Origin: Planctomycetota bacterium
GTDB taxonomy: Bacteria; Planctomycetota; Phycisphaerae; Phycisphaerales; UBA1924
Direction of reading: 5' to 3'
Assembly (NCBI GenBank): GCA_017303555.1
Contig: JAFLCN010000002.1
Span: 124,001 to 188,000 of the forward strand
Length of the DNA stretch: 64,000 bases
The translations under genes and the position numbers were made by a program. The notes under the pieces are model-generated. The model was not told the DNA's origin. It saw only the letters and a program-made list of their open reading frames with translations, and searched no databases. Below, piece by piece: positions 15,749 to 24,069 of the stretch. Within the stretch, counting starts at the first letter, position 1. Every line of letters begins with the position of its first letter.

Positions 15749-16753
15749 ATGGCAACGTACTACCAGCTTGATTTCGAGAAGCCGCTCGTTCAACTCGATC
15801 AGAAAATCGACGACATCGAGTCCCGTATCCGGGTGGAAGAACCGGACCCGGCGCTGGCAACCGGCGTGGAGTCGCTCCGTTCGCAGGCCCAATCGCTGAA
15901 GACCGAGCGCGCCGGCATGCTAAGCGACATCTACTCCAAGCTCACGGCATGGCAGACTGTCCGTGTCGCCCGCCATCCGCTCCGGCCTCAGACCCGCGAT
16001 TACATCGAATTGATGACCCGCGACTTTGCCGAGATGCACGGCGATCGGCGCTTCGGCGACGATCCGGCTCTTGTGACCGGCATGTGCCGCATCGGCCCGA
16101 TCAAGGTCATGCTGGTCGGGCACCAGAAGGGCCGAGAGACCAGCGAGAAAATCGCGTGCCACTTCGGCTGCGCCCACCCGGAGGGCTATCGCAAGGCGCT
16201 CCTCAAGATGCAGCTCGCCGAGAAGTTCGGTCTGCCCATCGTGACCCTCGTCGATACTCCCGGCGCCTATCCCGGGCTGGGTGCGGAGCAGCGCGGCCAG
16301 GCCGAAGCCATCGCCGTCAACCTGCGCGAGATGAGCCGCCTCCGGGTCCCCATCGTGAGCATCGTGATCGGCGAGGGCGGCTCGGGCGGCGCGCTCGGAA
16401 TCGCCGTGGCGGATCGTGTCGCCATGTTGCAGCACGCGTGGTACTCGGTGATCAGTCCGGAAGGCTGCGCCGCGATCCTGTGGAAAGAAGCCAACGAGCA
16501 GACCAACACGGCCGCCGCGAAGAGCCTGAAGCTGACCGCCGCCGACAATCTCGAACTCGGCATCGTGGACGACGTGATTCCCGAAGCATTAGGAGGCGCT
16601 CATCGCGATCCGAAAGCGACCGCGAACAGCCTTTCCGATTGGATCGTTCGAACCCTTCAGGAACTGAAAAAGCAGTCCCCGGAAGACCTTGTGAACGCAA
16701 GGTACGAGCGTTTCCGCCGGATGGGGCAGTTTCTGGAGCAGGCGCCCGCCTGA
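15749..16753 (+). CDS. accA: Acetyl-CoA carboxylase carboxyltransferase subunit alpha
   Basis: 334 aa. AccA and AccD together transfer carboxyl from biotin to acetyl-CoA, the first committed step of fatty-acid synthesis. Visible: N-terminal helix LDFEKPLVQLDQKI, HPLRPQTRDYIELM, DDPALVTGM, GHQKGR, the oxyanion/CoA segments DTPGAYPGLGAEQRGQAEAI, IGEGGSGGALGIAVAD and SVISPEGCAAILWK. No zinc-ribbon AccD gene is in the window. No clear ribosome site precedes the ATG at 15749. Confidence 0.97.
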   Translation: MATYYQLDFEKPLVQLDQKIDDIESRIRVEEPDPALATGVESLRSQAQSLKTERAGMLSDIYSKLTAWQTVRVARHPLRPQTRDYIELMTRDFAEMHGDRRFGDDPALVTGMCRIGPIKVMLVGHQKGRETSEKIACHFGCAHPEGYRKALLKMQLAEKFGLPIVTLVDTPGAYPGLGAEQRGQAEAIAVNLREMSRLRVPIVSIVIGEGGSGGALGIAVADRVAMLQHAWYSVISPEGCAAILWKEANEQTNTAAAKSLKLTAADNLELGIVDDVIPEALGGAHRDPKATANSLSDWIVRTLQELKKQSPEDLVNARYERFRRMGQFLEQAPA

Positions 16754-16894
16754 AAGCCGGGCGACCGGTTTCGGCCTTTGACCGGGGCATGAGTCCGATC
16801 TACCCTTGCCCCGCCGTATGTGAGCCGCTTGGGTTTTCGCTCTCTTCGGCTGCACGGACGCCACGATTCGGCGTCAGAGAGGGCGGAGGATTTC

Positions 16895-17689
16895 GTGGCC
16901 CAGAAACCAGCAAAGAGCACCAAGTCGAAACCCGCTCCGAAACCCGCCAAGTCGGCCAAGCCCGCGCCCGTCGCCAAGGTTGCTCTGAAGAAGCCCGCGG
17001 CAAAGCCCGCGCCGGCGAAGCCCGTCGCCAAGGTCGCAAAGGCCGCAGCACCGACGCCCGCCGCGAGCTCGAACTCCAAGAAACCGCTGCGGAAGGGCAT
17101 CACAATCGTGACGCCCAAGCCTGTGAAAAAGGTGAAGGCCAAGCCGAACATCCCTTCTTCGATCTCGAATCTCGCGGGGAGTCTCTTCGGTGCCGGAAAA
17201 TCGCGGAAGCCGCTCATTCCATCCGGGCCGACGCTGAAAGGCTCGGGCGTGCCGCTGGGATACCAGGGCGGAGTCCAGGTGACCGAGATGCCCGAGATTA
17301 AGGCCAAGACTCCCTTCGACAAAAAGCAGCTCGAGCACTACAAGGCGATCCTGATCCGCAAGCGCCTCGAACTGGTCGGCGACGTTTCGAACATGGAGCA
17401 GGAAGCGCTCCGGGGTAACTCGGGCTCGCTCTCAAATCTCCCGCAGCACATCGCCGAGCAGGGGAGCGATACGTTCGATCAATCGCTCGCGCTCGACCTT
17501 GCCGCGGCCGACCGCAAGCTCATCAAGGAAATCGAGGATGCGCTCAAACGCATCGAAGACGGCACGTTCGGCATCTGCGAGCTCACCGGCAAGCCGATCA
17601 AGGCCGAGCGTCTCGAGGAATTGCCGTGGGCACGCTATTCGATCGATGCCGCACGCATGCTCGAACGCCAGCAGATGACACGCCCCTGA
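16895..17689 (+). CDS. DksA/TraR-family protein with Lys/Ala/Pro-rich N-terminal domain and degenerate zinc finger
   Basis: 264 aa from a GTG (16895) with GGCGGAGGA immediately upstream. Residues 1-75 are a low-complexity KPAK/PAKPVAK region that resembles histone-H1-like tails. The C-terminal ~120 residues (KKQLEHYKAILIRKRLELVGDVSNME ... GTFGICELTGKPIKAERLEELPWARYSIDAARM) follow the DksA pattern: a coiled coil with LxxRRxxL-type start and the YGxCxxxxxxIxxxRLxxxPxxxxC finger. Only one of the four zinc cysteines remains (C228). DksA proteins enter the RNA polymerase secondary channel and modify promoter response to ppGpp; a non-zinc version may still do this. lspA follows 9 bp downstream, a common pairing. 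Confidence 0.85.
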   Translation: MAQKPAKSTKSKPAPKPAKSAKPAPVAKVALKKPAAKPAPAKPVAKVAKAAAPTPAASSNSKKPLRKGITIVTPKPVKKVKAKPNIPSSISNLAGSLFGAGKSRKPLIPSGPTLKGSGVPLGYQGGVQVTEMPEIKAKTPFDKKQLEHYKAILIRKRLELVGDVSNMEQEALRGNSGSLSNLPQHIAEQGSDTFDQSLALDLAAADRKLIKEIEDALKRIEDGTFGICELTGKPIKAERLEELPWARYSIDAARMLERQQMTRP

Positions 17690-17698
17690 GTCGATCCC

Positions 17699-18373
17699 GT
17701 GGCGCAGAACGAGATGGAAAACACCGGTCCAGAAGCCACGAGCGGTGATCCGGCGGGGCTTCACTCGGCTCGTCCGGCGTGGCGCTCTCCATCGGCGTGG
17801 GCGCTGCTCATCGGCGTGATTGTCGTCGGGCTCGGAATCGATCTGGCGTCGAAGTACTGGGCGTTTTCGGCTGTTGCGGGCGTGCCGGTCGAGTTCACAC
17901 GCGAGCAGGCGCTTTCCACGACACCTCTCTCGGCGCTGATCCCGGTGCATCAGCCGCGGGTCATCGTGCCGTCGATTCTGAACTTCACGCTCGTGCTGAA
18001 CCCCGGCGCCGTGTTCGGCATCGGGGCCGGGCGGACGATGTTCTTCATCGTGGTCACGATCGTCGCGGTCGCGTTCGGTCTGGGGGTGTTTGTTTTCGCG
18101 ACGCGGAGCCGCGACCGTGTTTCGCACATCGGGCTCGGGCTGATTCTCGCCGGCGGACTGGGGAACCTGTACGACCGGCTGGTGTACGGATGCGTGCGAG
18201 ACTTCATTCACCCGTTGCCGAAAGTGACGTGGTGGGGCTCCACGCGCGAGGTCTGGCCGTACGTGTCGAACGTCGCCGACCTGTTTCTCCTGATCGGCAT
18301 CGCGATGCTGCTGTGGCACGCCTGGGCCGGCGACCGATCCACCAAGCGCCGGGTTGAGCCCGCGATCGCCTGA
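17699..18373 (+). CDS. lspA: Lipoprotein signal peptidase (signal peptidase II)
   Basis: 224 aa, longer than the usual ~165 because of an N-terminal extension of about 30 residues and an inner loop. Inner-membrane aspartyl protease that cleaves prolipoprotein signal peptides. Membrane segments near 32-54, 108-125, 128-150 and 185-205. The catalytic aspartates are in GNLYDRLVYGCVRDFIH and SNVADLFLLIG. The window holds several candidate substrates with lipobox-like N-termini (dacB, 40961 and 54845 genes). Start is a GTG at 17699; an ATG at 17714 is also possible. Confidence 0.93.
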   Translation: MAQNEMENTGPEATSGDPAGLHSARPAWRSPSAWALLIGVIVVGLGIDLASKYWAFSAVAGVPVEFTREQALSTTPLSALIPVHQPRVIVPSILNFTLVLNPGAVFGIGAGRTMFFIVVTIVAVAFGLGVFVFATRSRDRVSHIGLGLILAGGLGNLYDRLVYGCVRDFIHPLPKVTWWGSTREVWPYVSNVADLFLLIGIAMLLWHAWAGDRSTKRRVEPAIA

Positions 18374-18383
18374 TTCTGGCCGA

Positions 18384-18761
18384 TCACGAACCAGGCGTCG
18401 GGTCGCCGCAATCCCGTGTCACCGGAACCAGGCAGAGAAACCGCAGCCCGGCCTTCGTGTCGGCCTTGAACTGGTGCTCCTGATTCGCGGGAACGTAGAT
18501 CACATCGCCCGAACGGACGGGCTGTTCCGAGCCGTTGAGCAGCACGGTGCCGCCACCTTCGACGATGAACACTTCGTGCTCGTAGTCGTGGCTGTGGCGG
18601 GGGGTGTTGCCACCGGGCGTCACACGAAAATGGCGCAGCGCAAAGTTGGGCGCGCCGTGTTCGCGGCCGACCATGATCGCCATCTCGGCACCGTTGACGC
18701 CCGCCATTTGAACCGGGCTGGTCGGGACCGAATTGATATTGCGGATGACGCCTGTGGACAT
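18384..18761 (-). CDS. Small cupin-domain protein
   Basis: 125 aa, a single beta-barrel cupin. The metal-binding motif 1 is seen as TPRHSHDYEHEVFIVEGGG (H, H, E-like positions) and motif 2 as GDVIYVPANQEHQFKADT. Cupins of this size bind a metal ion and act as oxidases, isomerases or ligand sensors; the substrate cannot be told. It is convergent with lspA, its stop being 11 bp from the lspA stop, and diverges from the metallo-beta-lactamase-fold gene 42 bp away. Confidence 0.9.
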   Translation of the reverse strand: MSTGVIRNINSVPTSPVQMAGVNGAEMAIMVGREHGAPNFALRHFRVTPGGNTPRHSHDYEHEVFIVEGGGTVLLNGSEQPVRSGDVIYVPANQEHQFKADTKAGLRFLCLVPVTRDCGDPTPGS

Positions 18762-18803
18762 GCAACGCTCCTTGGTTCGTGCGGCCCGATCCTATTCTCA
18801 CCC

Positions 18804-19454
18804 ATGAACCCGCGTCCTCGGCTGATCATCCGGGCAACTCCGCTCGGGCCGTTCGAAACAAACTGCTACGTCGTCTCGGAAGACGGGGCGGACGAGTGCT
18901 TCATCGTCGATGCGGGTTTCGGGGCCTCGCGCCTGGCGGAGATTGTCCGCGAGTCGAAGCTGCGGCCGGTCGCCCTCGTGCTGACGCACGCGCACCTCGA
19001 TCACATCGGAGGCGTGCGAAGTCTCCGGGAGTCCTTTCCTCAGTTGCCGATCTGGATCCATGAGAAAGAAAAAGAGTGGCTGCTCGATCCGGTGCTGAAT
19101 CTCAGTGCCGCCGCGGGAATGCCCGTGACGGCGCCGCCGTGCGATCGAGTGCTACACGAAGGGGACGAACTCGATCTCCCGGGCGGGCCGTGGAAGGTGC
19201 TGCACACGCCGGGACATTCCCCCGGAAGCGTCACGCTTTTTAGCGCGGCGCACGGCACTGCATTTGTCGGCGATGCGTTGTTCGCGGGCTCGATCGGCCG
19301 GACCGACTTCCCCGGATGCAGTTTCGAGGAACTGCAAAAGAGCATTCGAGGAAAGCTGTACACCCTGCCTTTCGAAACGCGCTGCTACCCCGGCCACGGG
19401 CCGGAGACACAGATCGGACGCGAGCGGAAAACGAACCCGTTTGTCCGGCCGTGA
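18804..19454 (+). CDS. Metallo-beta-lactamase-fold hydrolase, glyoxalase II-like (YcbL type)
   Basis: 216 aa. Binuclear metal motif THAHLDHIGG (HxHxDH), then GHSPGSV, VGDALFAGSIGRTDFPG and CYPGHGPET supply the remaining histidines and the bridging aspartate. The GSIGRTDFPG segment is characteristic of the GloB/YcbL subgroup, which hydrolyses thioesters such as S-lactoylglutathione. The ATG at 18804 fits the homologous N-terminus (LGPFETNCYVV). Stop codon lies 6 bp from the convergent dockerin-protein gene. Confidence 0.9.
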   Translation: MNPRPRLIIRATPLGPFETNCYVVSEDGADECFIVDAGFGASRLAEIVRESKLRPVALVLTHAHLDHIGGVRSLRESFPQLPIWIHEKEKEWLLDPVLNLSAAAGMPVTAPPCDRVLHEGDELDLPGGPWKVLHTPGHSPGSVTLFSAAHGTAFVGDALFAGSIGRTDFPGCSFEELQKSIRGKLYTLPFETRCYPGHGPETQIGRERKTNPFVRP

Positions 19455-19460
19455 TCGGTT

Positions 19461-21152
19461 TCAGGGGCACGCCAGCAGCGCGTCGTACGCCGCGGCGAAC
19501 AGGACAAAGTCGGCATCGTCGGTGAAACCATCGCCGTTGAAATCGCCGTCTGTGGTTTCGAACAGGTCGTAGGCCGTTGCAAAGAGCACAAAGTCGGAAT
19601 CATCAACGAAGCCGTCGAGGTTGAGATCGCACGCGCCGTACACCTGGAAGCTCCAGATGCCGCTGGGCGAGAGCGCCGTCCCGCCGCGATTGGTCGCGGA
19701 GACGCTCCAGTAGTAGGTTCCGCAGTTGGACAGCAGGCCCGCGGGAACCTGGATGGATGAAGGCCCGCCCGGTCCGACCGGCGCGGTGAACAGCGGCGAG
19801 GACAAGTCGCTGTTCGCCGAGACTGTGACTTGATACCCCGTGACGCGCAGCCCCAGCGTCCACGCCAAGGTCGGCTGCTTGCCGAGGTTCAGCGACGCAT
19901 CCGCCGGGCTGTTGAGCACATGCCCGCTCGGCGCTGCGGGCGCGGGAAGCACAAAGTCGGCCACGACGGCGCGATGGTCGGTGAACGCCGAGATGTTGAA
20001 GTAGAGACCGGGGTAGCTCGCAAACTCCGGCGGTGTTGCGGTCGAGGGCATCGTGCTCGCTCGGAAGACAAACGACCGGCGCAGCGTCGCGATCGAATCC
20101 TGCCAGCAGATGTAGTCGAGCTTGTTGTTGGCGTTCGAGCCCTGGGTATTCCGGTTGTTGGTAAACGGATCGCGCGAATCGTCGTAGGCGCTGTCGGTTC
20201 GATCGCGGTCCGTGCCGTCGGTGGCCCCCGGGCTTGCCGCACCGGCGCGAGTCATCCAAAGCGCGGGCCCGTCGCGCCCGTTGTTGAGTTCGTCCTCGTT
20301 GAAATCGCCGGCCCAGACGACGGGGGTCTGCGCCGTCAGCACCTTGTTGGGACGGGGGAAGTTGCTGCAACGAACATTCGGGTCCGGCGTCGATCCGCCC
20401 AAACCGTTGAAAATCGCGTCGATGTAGTACGCGATCCGCTGGCTGGCAACGAGGCGCTCGGAAAGATCCGCCGCTGCTCCGCCGGATTTGAGGTGCCCGC
20501 CCCCCATGACAAAATCGCCCCCGTAGCGGTCATCGGGAAGGTTGATCTCGGAAAACAAAAATCCGCGCACCCCGGCGTTTCCGGCGGTGTAGTAGGGGTT
20601 GGCCGGATCGGCCGAGAGTGTGAAAGTTCCGATCGATGTTCTGAAATCGCCGTTCAGATCGACCAGCGGGAACCGCGAGAGCACGATGTTGCGATTGAAA
20701 TTGTCCGTCTGGTCGGACACGTACACGTATGGCAGGTCATAAGACGGGGCGTACTTCGTGACGTACGCGGTAACGGCCGGATTGCCCGCAACATACGGAT
20801 CGGTGCCGCCCCGCATGAACAGGTTGACGGTGTCGGTGAGCCGCTGCACGGTATCGACCGTGTTGTAGCCCTGCGCGGCGCCAGTGCCGTTGGCGCTGTT
20901 GTCGCCGCACTCGGCCATGAACACCACGTCCGGGCGCAGCGCCGCGATCTGCACGGCGATGGCCGTCCAGGAGTTCTGCCCCTCCTGTTTGATGTTGGTG
21001 GAGCAGATGCGATCCTGGATGTTGAACGTGACGACTCGGTAGTCATCGGGGTCGTCCTTGCCCCATTGCCGGTTCGCGGGATTCCACTGCGCCAGCGAGG
21101 CTGCGCCGCCGCATACCAGAGCCAAACCGAATGCGAAAGTCGAGCGGATCAA
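19461..21152 (-). CDS. Secreted endonuclease/exonuclease/phosphatase-fold protein with dockerin-like repeats
   Basis: 563 aa starting at TTG (21150-21152) with a GGAGG site eight bases upstream. Signal peptide MIRSTFAFGLALVCGGAASLAQ. Residues about 35-400 carry an EEP-type nuclease/phosphatase domain: VVTFNIQD, VVFMAECGD, MGGGHLKSGG, VWAGDFNED and FTDHRAVVADF correspond to the family's N, E, H, DxN and DH positions. A fibronectin-like segment follows (about 405-500), then two EF-hand-like dockerin repeats with CDLNLDGFVDDSDFVLF and DFNGDGFTDDADFVLF cores (506-560). It is probably exported and held at or released from the surface by the dockerin module. Substrate could be DNA, RNA or phospholipid/phosphate esters. 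Confidence 0.85.
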   Translation of the reverse strand: MIRSTFAFGLALVCGGAASLAQWNPANRQWGKDDPDDYRVVTFNIQDRICSTNIKQEGQNSWTAIAVQIAALRPDVVFMAECGDNSANGTGAAQGYNTVDTVQRLTDTVNLFMRGGTDPYVAGNPAVTAYVTKYAPSYDLPYVYVSDQTDNFNRNIVLSRFPLVDLNGDFRTSIGTFTLSADPANPYYTAGNAGVRGFLFSEINLPDDRYGGDFVMGGGHLKSGGAAADLSERLVASQRIAYYIDAIFNGLGGSTPDPNVRCSNFPRPNKVLTAQTPVVWAGDFNEDELNNGRDGPALWMTRAGAASPGATDGTDRDRTDSAYDDSRDPFTNNRNTQGSNANNKLDYICWQDSIATLRRSFVFRASTMPSTATPPEFASYPGLYFNISAFTDHRAVVADFVLPAPAAPSGHVLNSPADASLNLGKQPTLAWTLGLRVTGYQVTVSANSDLSSPLFTAPVGPGGPSSIQVPAGLLSNCGTYYWSVSATNRGGTALSPSGIWSFQVYGACDLNLDGFVDDSDFVLFATAYDLFETTDGDFNGDGFTDDADFVLFAAAYDALLACP

Positions 21153-21204
21153 TTCAGATGCCTCCAGGTCTTCCCGCGGACGGGGGAAACGGCTTCTTGC
21201 AAAG

Positions 21205-21234
21205 CCGCCCCCGGGCGGTCAGGCCCGGGGGCGG
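21205..21234. terminator. GC-rich stem-loop downstream of the 832-aa dockerin-protein gene
   Basis: Perfect 11-bp stem ccgcccccggg / cccgggggcgg with an 8-nt loop between two minus-strand genes. Following bases on the minus strand (CTTTGC) are only mildly T-rich, so termination may be partial. Confidence 0.6.
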
Positions 21235-21261
21235 TGATGGTTCTACTTCGGAAGCTGCGGC

Positions 21262-23760
21262 TTAGTTCGGCTGCAGCGTGCAGAGAAGCTGGTCGTAGGC
21301 CTGGGCGAAGATCACGAAGTCCTCGTCGTCGGTCAGGCTGTCGAAGTTGAGATCGCCGAAGGTATCGAGCAGGTTGTTGTAGGCCTGAGCGAAGATCACA
21401 AAGTCGGCGTCATCCACGAACGTGTCGCCGTTGAAGTCGGCATCGCACGAACGGAAGTTGATGTAGAAGATGCCCGAGTACTGCTCGTCCACCGAGTTCG
21501 GGTTGTTCGGAGCGGTGCCCGAGGGATCCTGGAACTGGTTGTCGCCGTCAACGTCGTAGAGGAAGTTGCCGCCGAGCACAAGGCCGCCGAGCGAACGCGG
21601 ATCGACAACCGCGCCGTTGGAGCCCCACGTCGAGACTTCGCCGTTGCCGATCGCGGCAGCGATGTCCATGTTGCGGTCGGCGTAGGGAGCGACGCTGCTC
21701 GAGAAGAACGTCGAGGGCGAGGTCGCGTTGTTCGCCGCGGCGAACACGAAGCCGCCGATCGAGTAGCGGGTCAGCGAGTTCTTGCCCAGGATGCGATCGC
21801 CAAACTCCGCCACGAGTTCAAGGTCATAGGTAAACGTGTCCGGGTTGTACACGCCACGGATCAGCGCGCTGTTGTAACGGCTGAACGTGGTCTGCGTGTT
21901 GGAGTTGTAGGTGTTGATCGCGGCGACGCGGGCCGTGAACCACACGTTGCCGACCGAGTCGAACGCCGGCATCGAAAGCGCCGGCGAGCCGAGCACCGAG
22001 GGGCCGGGGAAGGACAGCGAGGGCTGCAGGCGGCCGATCGGACGGTCGTACAGAGCAGAGCCGGGATCAAGATCAACCGTGCCGTCGAACTGGCCCGGGC
22101 TGGCCAGGGCGCTGGCGGACTGACCCGCATTGCCCCAGTCACCACGGATCGCCGAACCGTCGCAGTTCGCGACATCGCTGCCGTTCGCGTACGTCCAGGC
22201 AACAACGGTCCACTGCACCGTGCCGGTGGGGTTGTTCGGATCAAACCGACCGACCACGATCGCGTTGTTCGGCGTCGGAGTCGCGTCGGTCGTCGGGATG
22301 CCGAAGTTCTCGTAGTAGAGGCCGGCAACGAGGCCGCGCCCGGCGAGATCCTTGCCGATCGCAACTTGCGAATTGCCGCCCTGGAAGGCGGTCGCACCCT
22401 GGTGGCCTGCGAACGAACCCGCGAACGTGATCTCGGAAGGAGTGATCACGGTCGGCGGGAAGGCCGGGTTCGTGATCGTGTCGAAGATGTCGGGGCCGTT
22501 GGGCGAATTGTCCGAGTCCGGGGCGCGGCTGCATGTGACCGTGGCCGGCGCCTCAATGGCGTAGACCTTGCCCGCGGTGATGCCCGCGTTGCTGTCCAGG
22601 CCCCAGATCGCGATATAGTCGTTGTTCGGGCCGTCCACGCCGCTGCGTGCCAGCACCGCACCCGTTGCCACCGACGTGCCGCCGAACAGCGAGCCGGGGA
22701 ACACGCAGATCGCGCCGCGCTGATCCGGGTAGGTCGCGTCGATCGGCTGGCCCGATTGCGAAGCAACCGTCGCGAGATAGCTGCTGGCCTGAACGACGGC
22801 CGTCGCCGAACCCGGAGTCCCCTCGTACTGGTACGCCTTGTTGAAGTCCGGTCCGAGGTATCGAGCGTTGCCGCCCTGTGCGAGCGAGGCGGGGAGCATG
22901 CTGGGAATCGAGTAGGTGTTGTTGTTCGGAGCGGGCGGGTTGTTGACAACGAAGGTCGTCGCGCTCGCATCCGCTGCGACGGTGCTGCCGCCGCTGCCCG
23001 AAAGGGTGTTGATCGAGCTGTTGCGGGCGATCAGATTGGTCCGAAGGATGTTCTGATTTTGAATGCGATTGGCCGCCGGCGAGCTCGCGCCGTTCGCGTC
23101 GGCGCGGAGCGTGAACAGGCCGTTCGAGTCCGAAGCGCCGATCGAGAGCGAGCCGTTGCTGTTGCTCGCCGCGCCGTCCGGGCTTGCCGCGGCAAGCAGC
23201 GAACGATCAACGTAGAAGCGACGGATGTTGTCGCCGGCGTAGTTGACGACAGCGCCGATGCCCGAGTTCACCGTGGAGGACGGAGCGGTCGCCGCGCCGA
23301 ACTGGTTCACGAAGGCCGTGAACTGGTACGAGCTGCCCGTCGGGGTAGCCGACGGATAGTTCAGGCTCTGGTCGTTCTCGGTCGGGTTCAGGCCCGCCGT
23401 CGCGGCCTGCCACCACTGGTAGTTGGTGCCGCGGAAGTTGGCCGTGCGCTGCGTGCGGCTCAAGCCGAACGAGCCGCTGAGGTTGTTGAAGAACGTCGTG
23501 GTCTGGCCGAGAGCCGGGTTCACCGGACGATCGGTCTTCACGAGCGGCACGATGCCGAACTTGACGCCCCAGGAGGTCGTCAGGCGCTGCGACTCGACCA
23601 CGTAGCGGCCGCGCTGCGCCAACGGATCGGTCCAGTTCAGCGCGTCGCCGGGCAGGCCGCTGCCGCCGTTCGCGTTCTTCGAAATGCTGTCCTGGGCCAT
23701 GGCCGAGGCCGCGAAGCCGGCGACCATCACGAGTGCGAGCAGATTCGCCTTCCGATCCAT
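21262..23760 (-). CDS. Large secreted protein with C-terminal dockerin-like EF-hand repeats
   Basis: 832 aa. Signal peptide MDRKANLLALVMVAGFAASAMA, preceded by AAGGAG. The body (25-770) is rich in Asn, Ser, Ala and Gly with few charged clusters, as in extracellular beta-rich proteins; no catalytic motif is recognised. The end has two dockerin-type calcium loops (CDADFNGDTFVDDADFVIFAQAY and DLNFDSLTDDEDFVIFAQAY) flanked by cysteines, near-copies of those in the neighbouring 563-aa protein. Transcribed upstream of that gene, with a stem-loop between them. Likely a surface or secreted protein; function unknown. Confidence 0.85.
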   Translation of the reverse strand: MDRKANLLALVMVAGFAASAMAQDSISKNANGGSGLPGDALNWTDPLAQRGRYVVESQRLTTSWGVKFGIVPLVKTDRPVNPALGQTTTFFNNLSGSFGLSRTQRTANFRGTNYQWWQAATAGLNPTENDQSLNYPSATPTGSSYQFTAFVNQFGAATAPSSTVNSGIGAVVNYAGDNIRRFYVDRSLLAAASPDGAASNSNGSLSIGASDSNGLFTLRADANGASSPAANRIQNQNILRTNLIARNSSINTLSGSGGSTVAADASATTFVVNNPPAPNNNTYSIPSMLPASLAQGGNARYLGPDFNKAYQYEGTPGSATAVVQASSYLATVASQSGQPIDATYPDQRGAICVFPGSLFGGTSVATGAVLARSGVDGPNNDYIAIWGLDSNAGITAGKVYAIEAPATVTCSRAPDSDNSPNGPDIFDTITNPAFPPTVITPSEITFAGSFAGHQGATAFQGGNSQVAIGKDLAGRGLVAGLYYENFGIPTTDATPTPNNAIVVGRFDPNNPTGTVQWTVVAWTYANGSDVANCDGSAIRGDWGNAGQSASALASPGQFDGTVDLDPGSALYDRPIGRLQPSLSFPGPSVLGSPALSMPAFDSVGNVWFTARVAAINTYNSNTQTTFSRYNSALIRGVYNPDTFTYDLELVAEFGDRILGKNSLTRYSIGGFVFAAANNATSPSTFFSSSVAPYADRNMDIAAAIGNGEVSTWGSNGAVVDPRSLGGLVLGGNFLYDVDGDNQFQDPSGTAPNNPNSVDEQYSGIFYINFRSCDADFNGDTFVDDADFVIFAQAYNNLLDTFGDLNFDSLTDDEDFVIFAQAYDQLLCTLQPN

Positions 23761-24069
23761 TCTCAATCTCCTTGCGAAAGAATTCCAACCAGTCGATGCG
23801 GGGACGTTGGATGCGCAGATCTCGCGCGGTGCGAGTTTCCTGGGAACCCGGATCATTGCCAACGGCGGCGGGTTGTTCCTGAAAAGGGCTCTCTCAACTC
23901 CCCGGTCGCTGACGTCTTAACAATTGTACCAGAAGCCTACCCCGGCGCTCCCGTCGAAGGGGTTGGAATGGCGTGAAAGTTCCGTAAAGGCGGGGTGAGT
24001 ACCCCCCGTTGCCGAGCGATCACGCTCGCCCTTCGCGTCCGACAATTCCGAGAACCCCTGAATGGGCGG
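23761..24069. other. Gene-free leader region upstream of the 832-aa secreted protein
   Basis: No coding sequence supported here. It holds the ribosome site of the 832-aa gene (AAGGAG at about 23768-23773), an extended -10-like promoter at 23923-23931, and a GC-rich stretch next to the psuG stop. No strong hairpin was seen. Confidence 0.6.
23923..23931 (-). promoter_or_regulatory. Possible extended -10 promoter element for the 832-aa gene
   Basis: The minus strand reads TGGTACAAT, matching the extended -10 form TGnTATAAT. No convincing -35 box stands 17 bp upstream. It would give a leader of about 155 nt. Confidence 0.35.

Noticed and set aside
22366-23976. 536-codon plus-strand frame opposite the 832-aa secreted protein
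   Set aside because: Arg/Ala/Gly-rich shadow frame; the minus strand has signal peptide, ribosome site and dockerin repeats.
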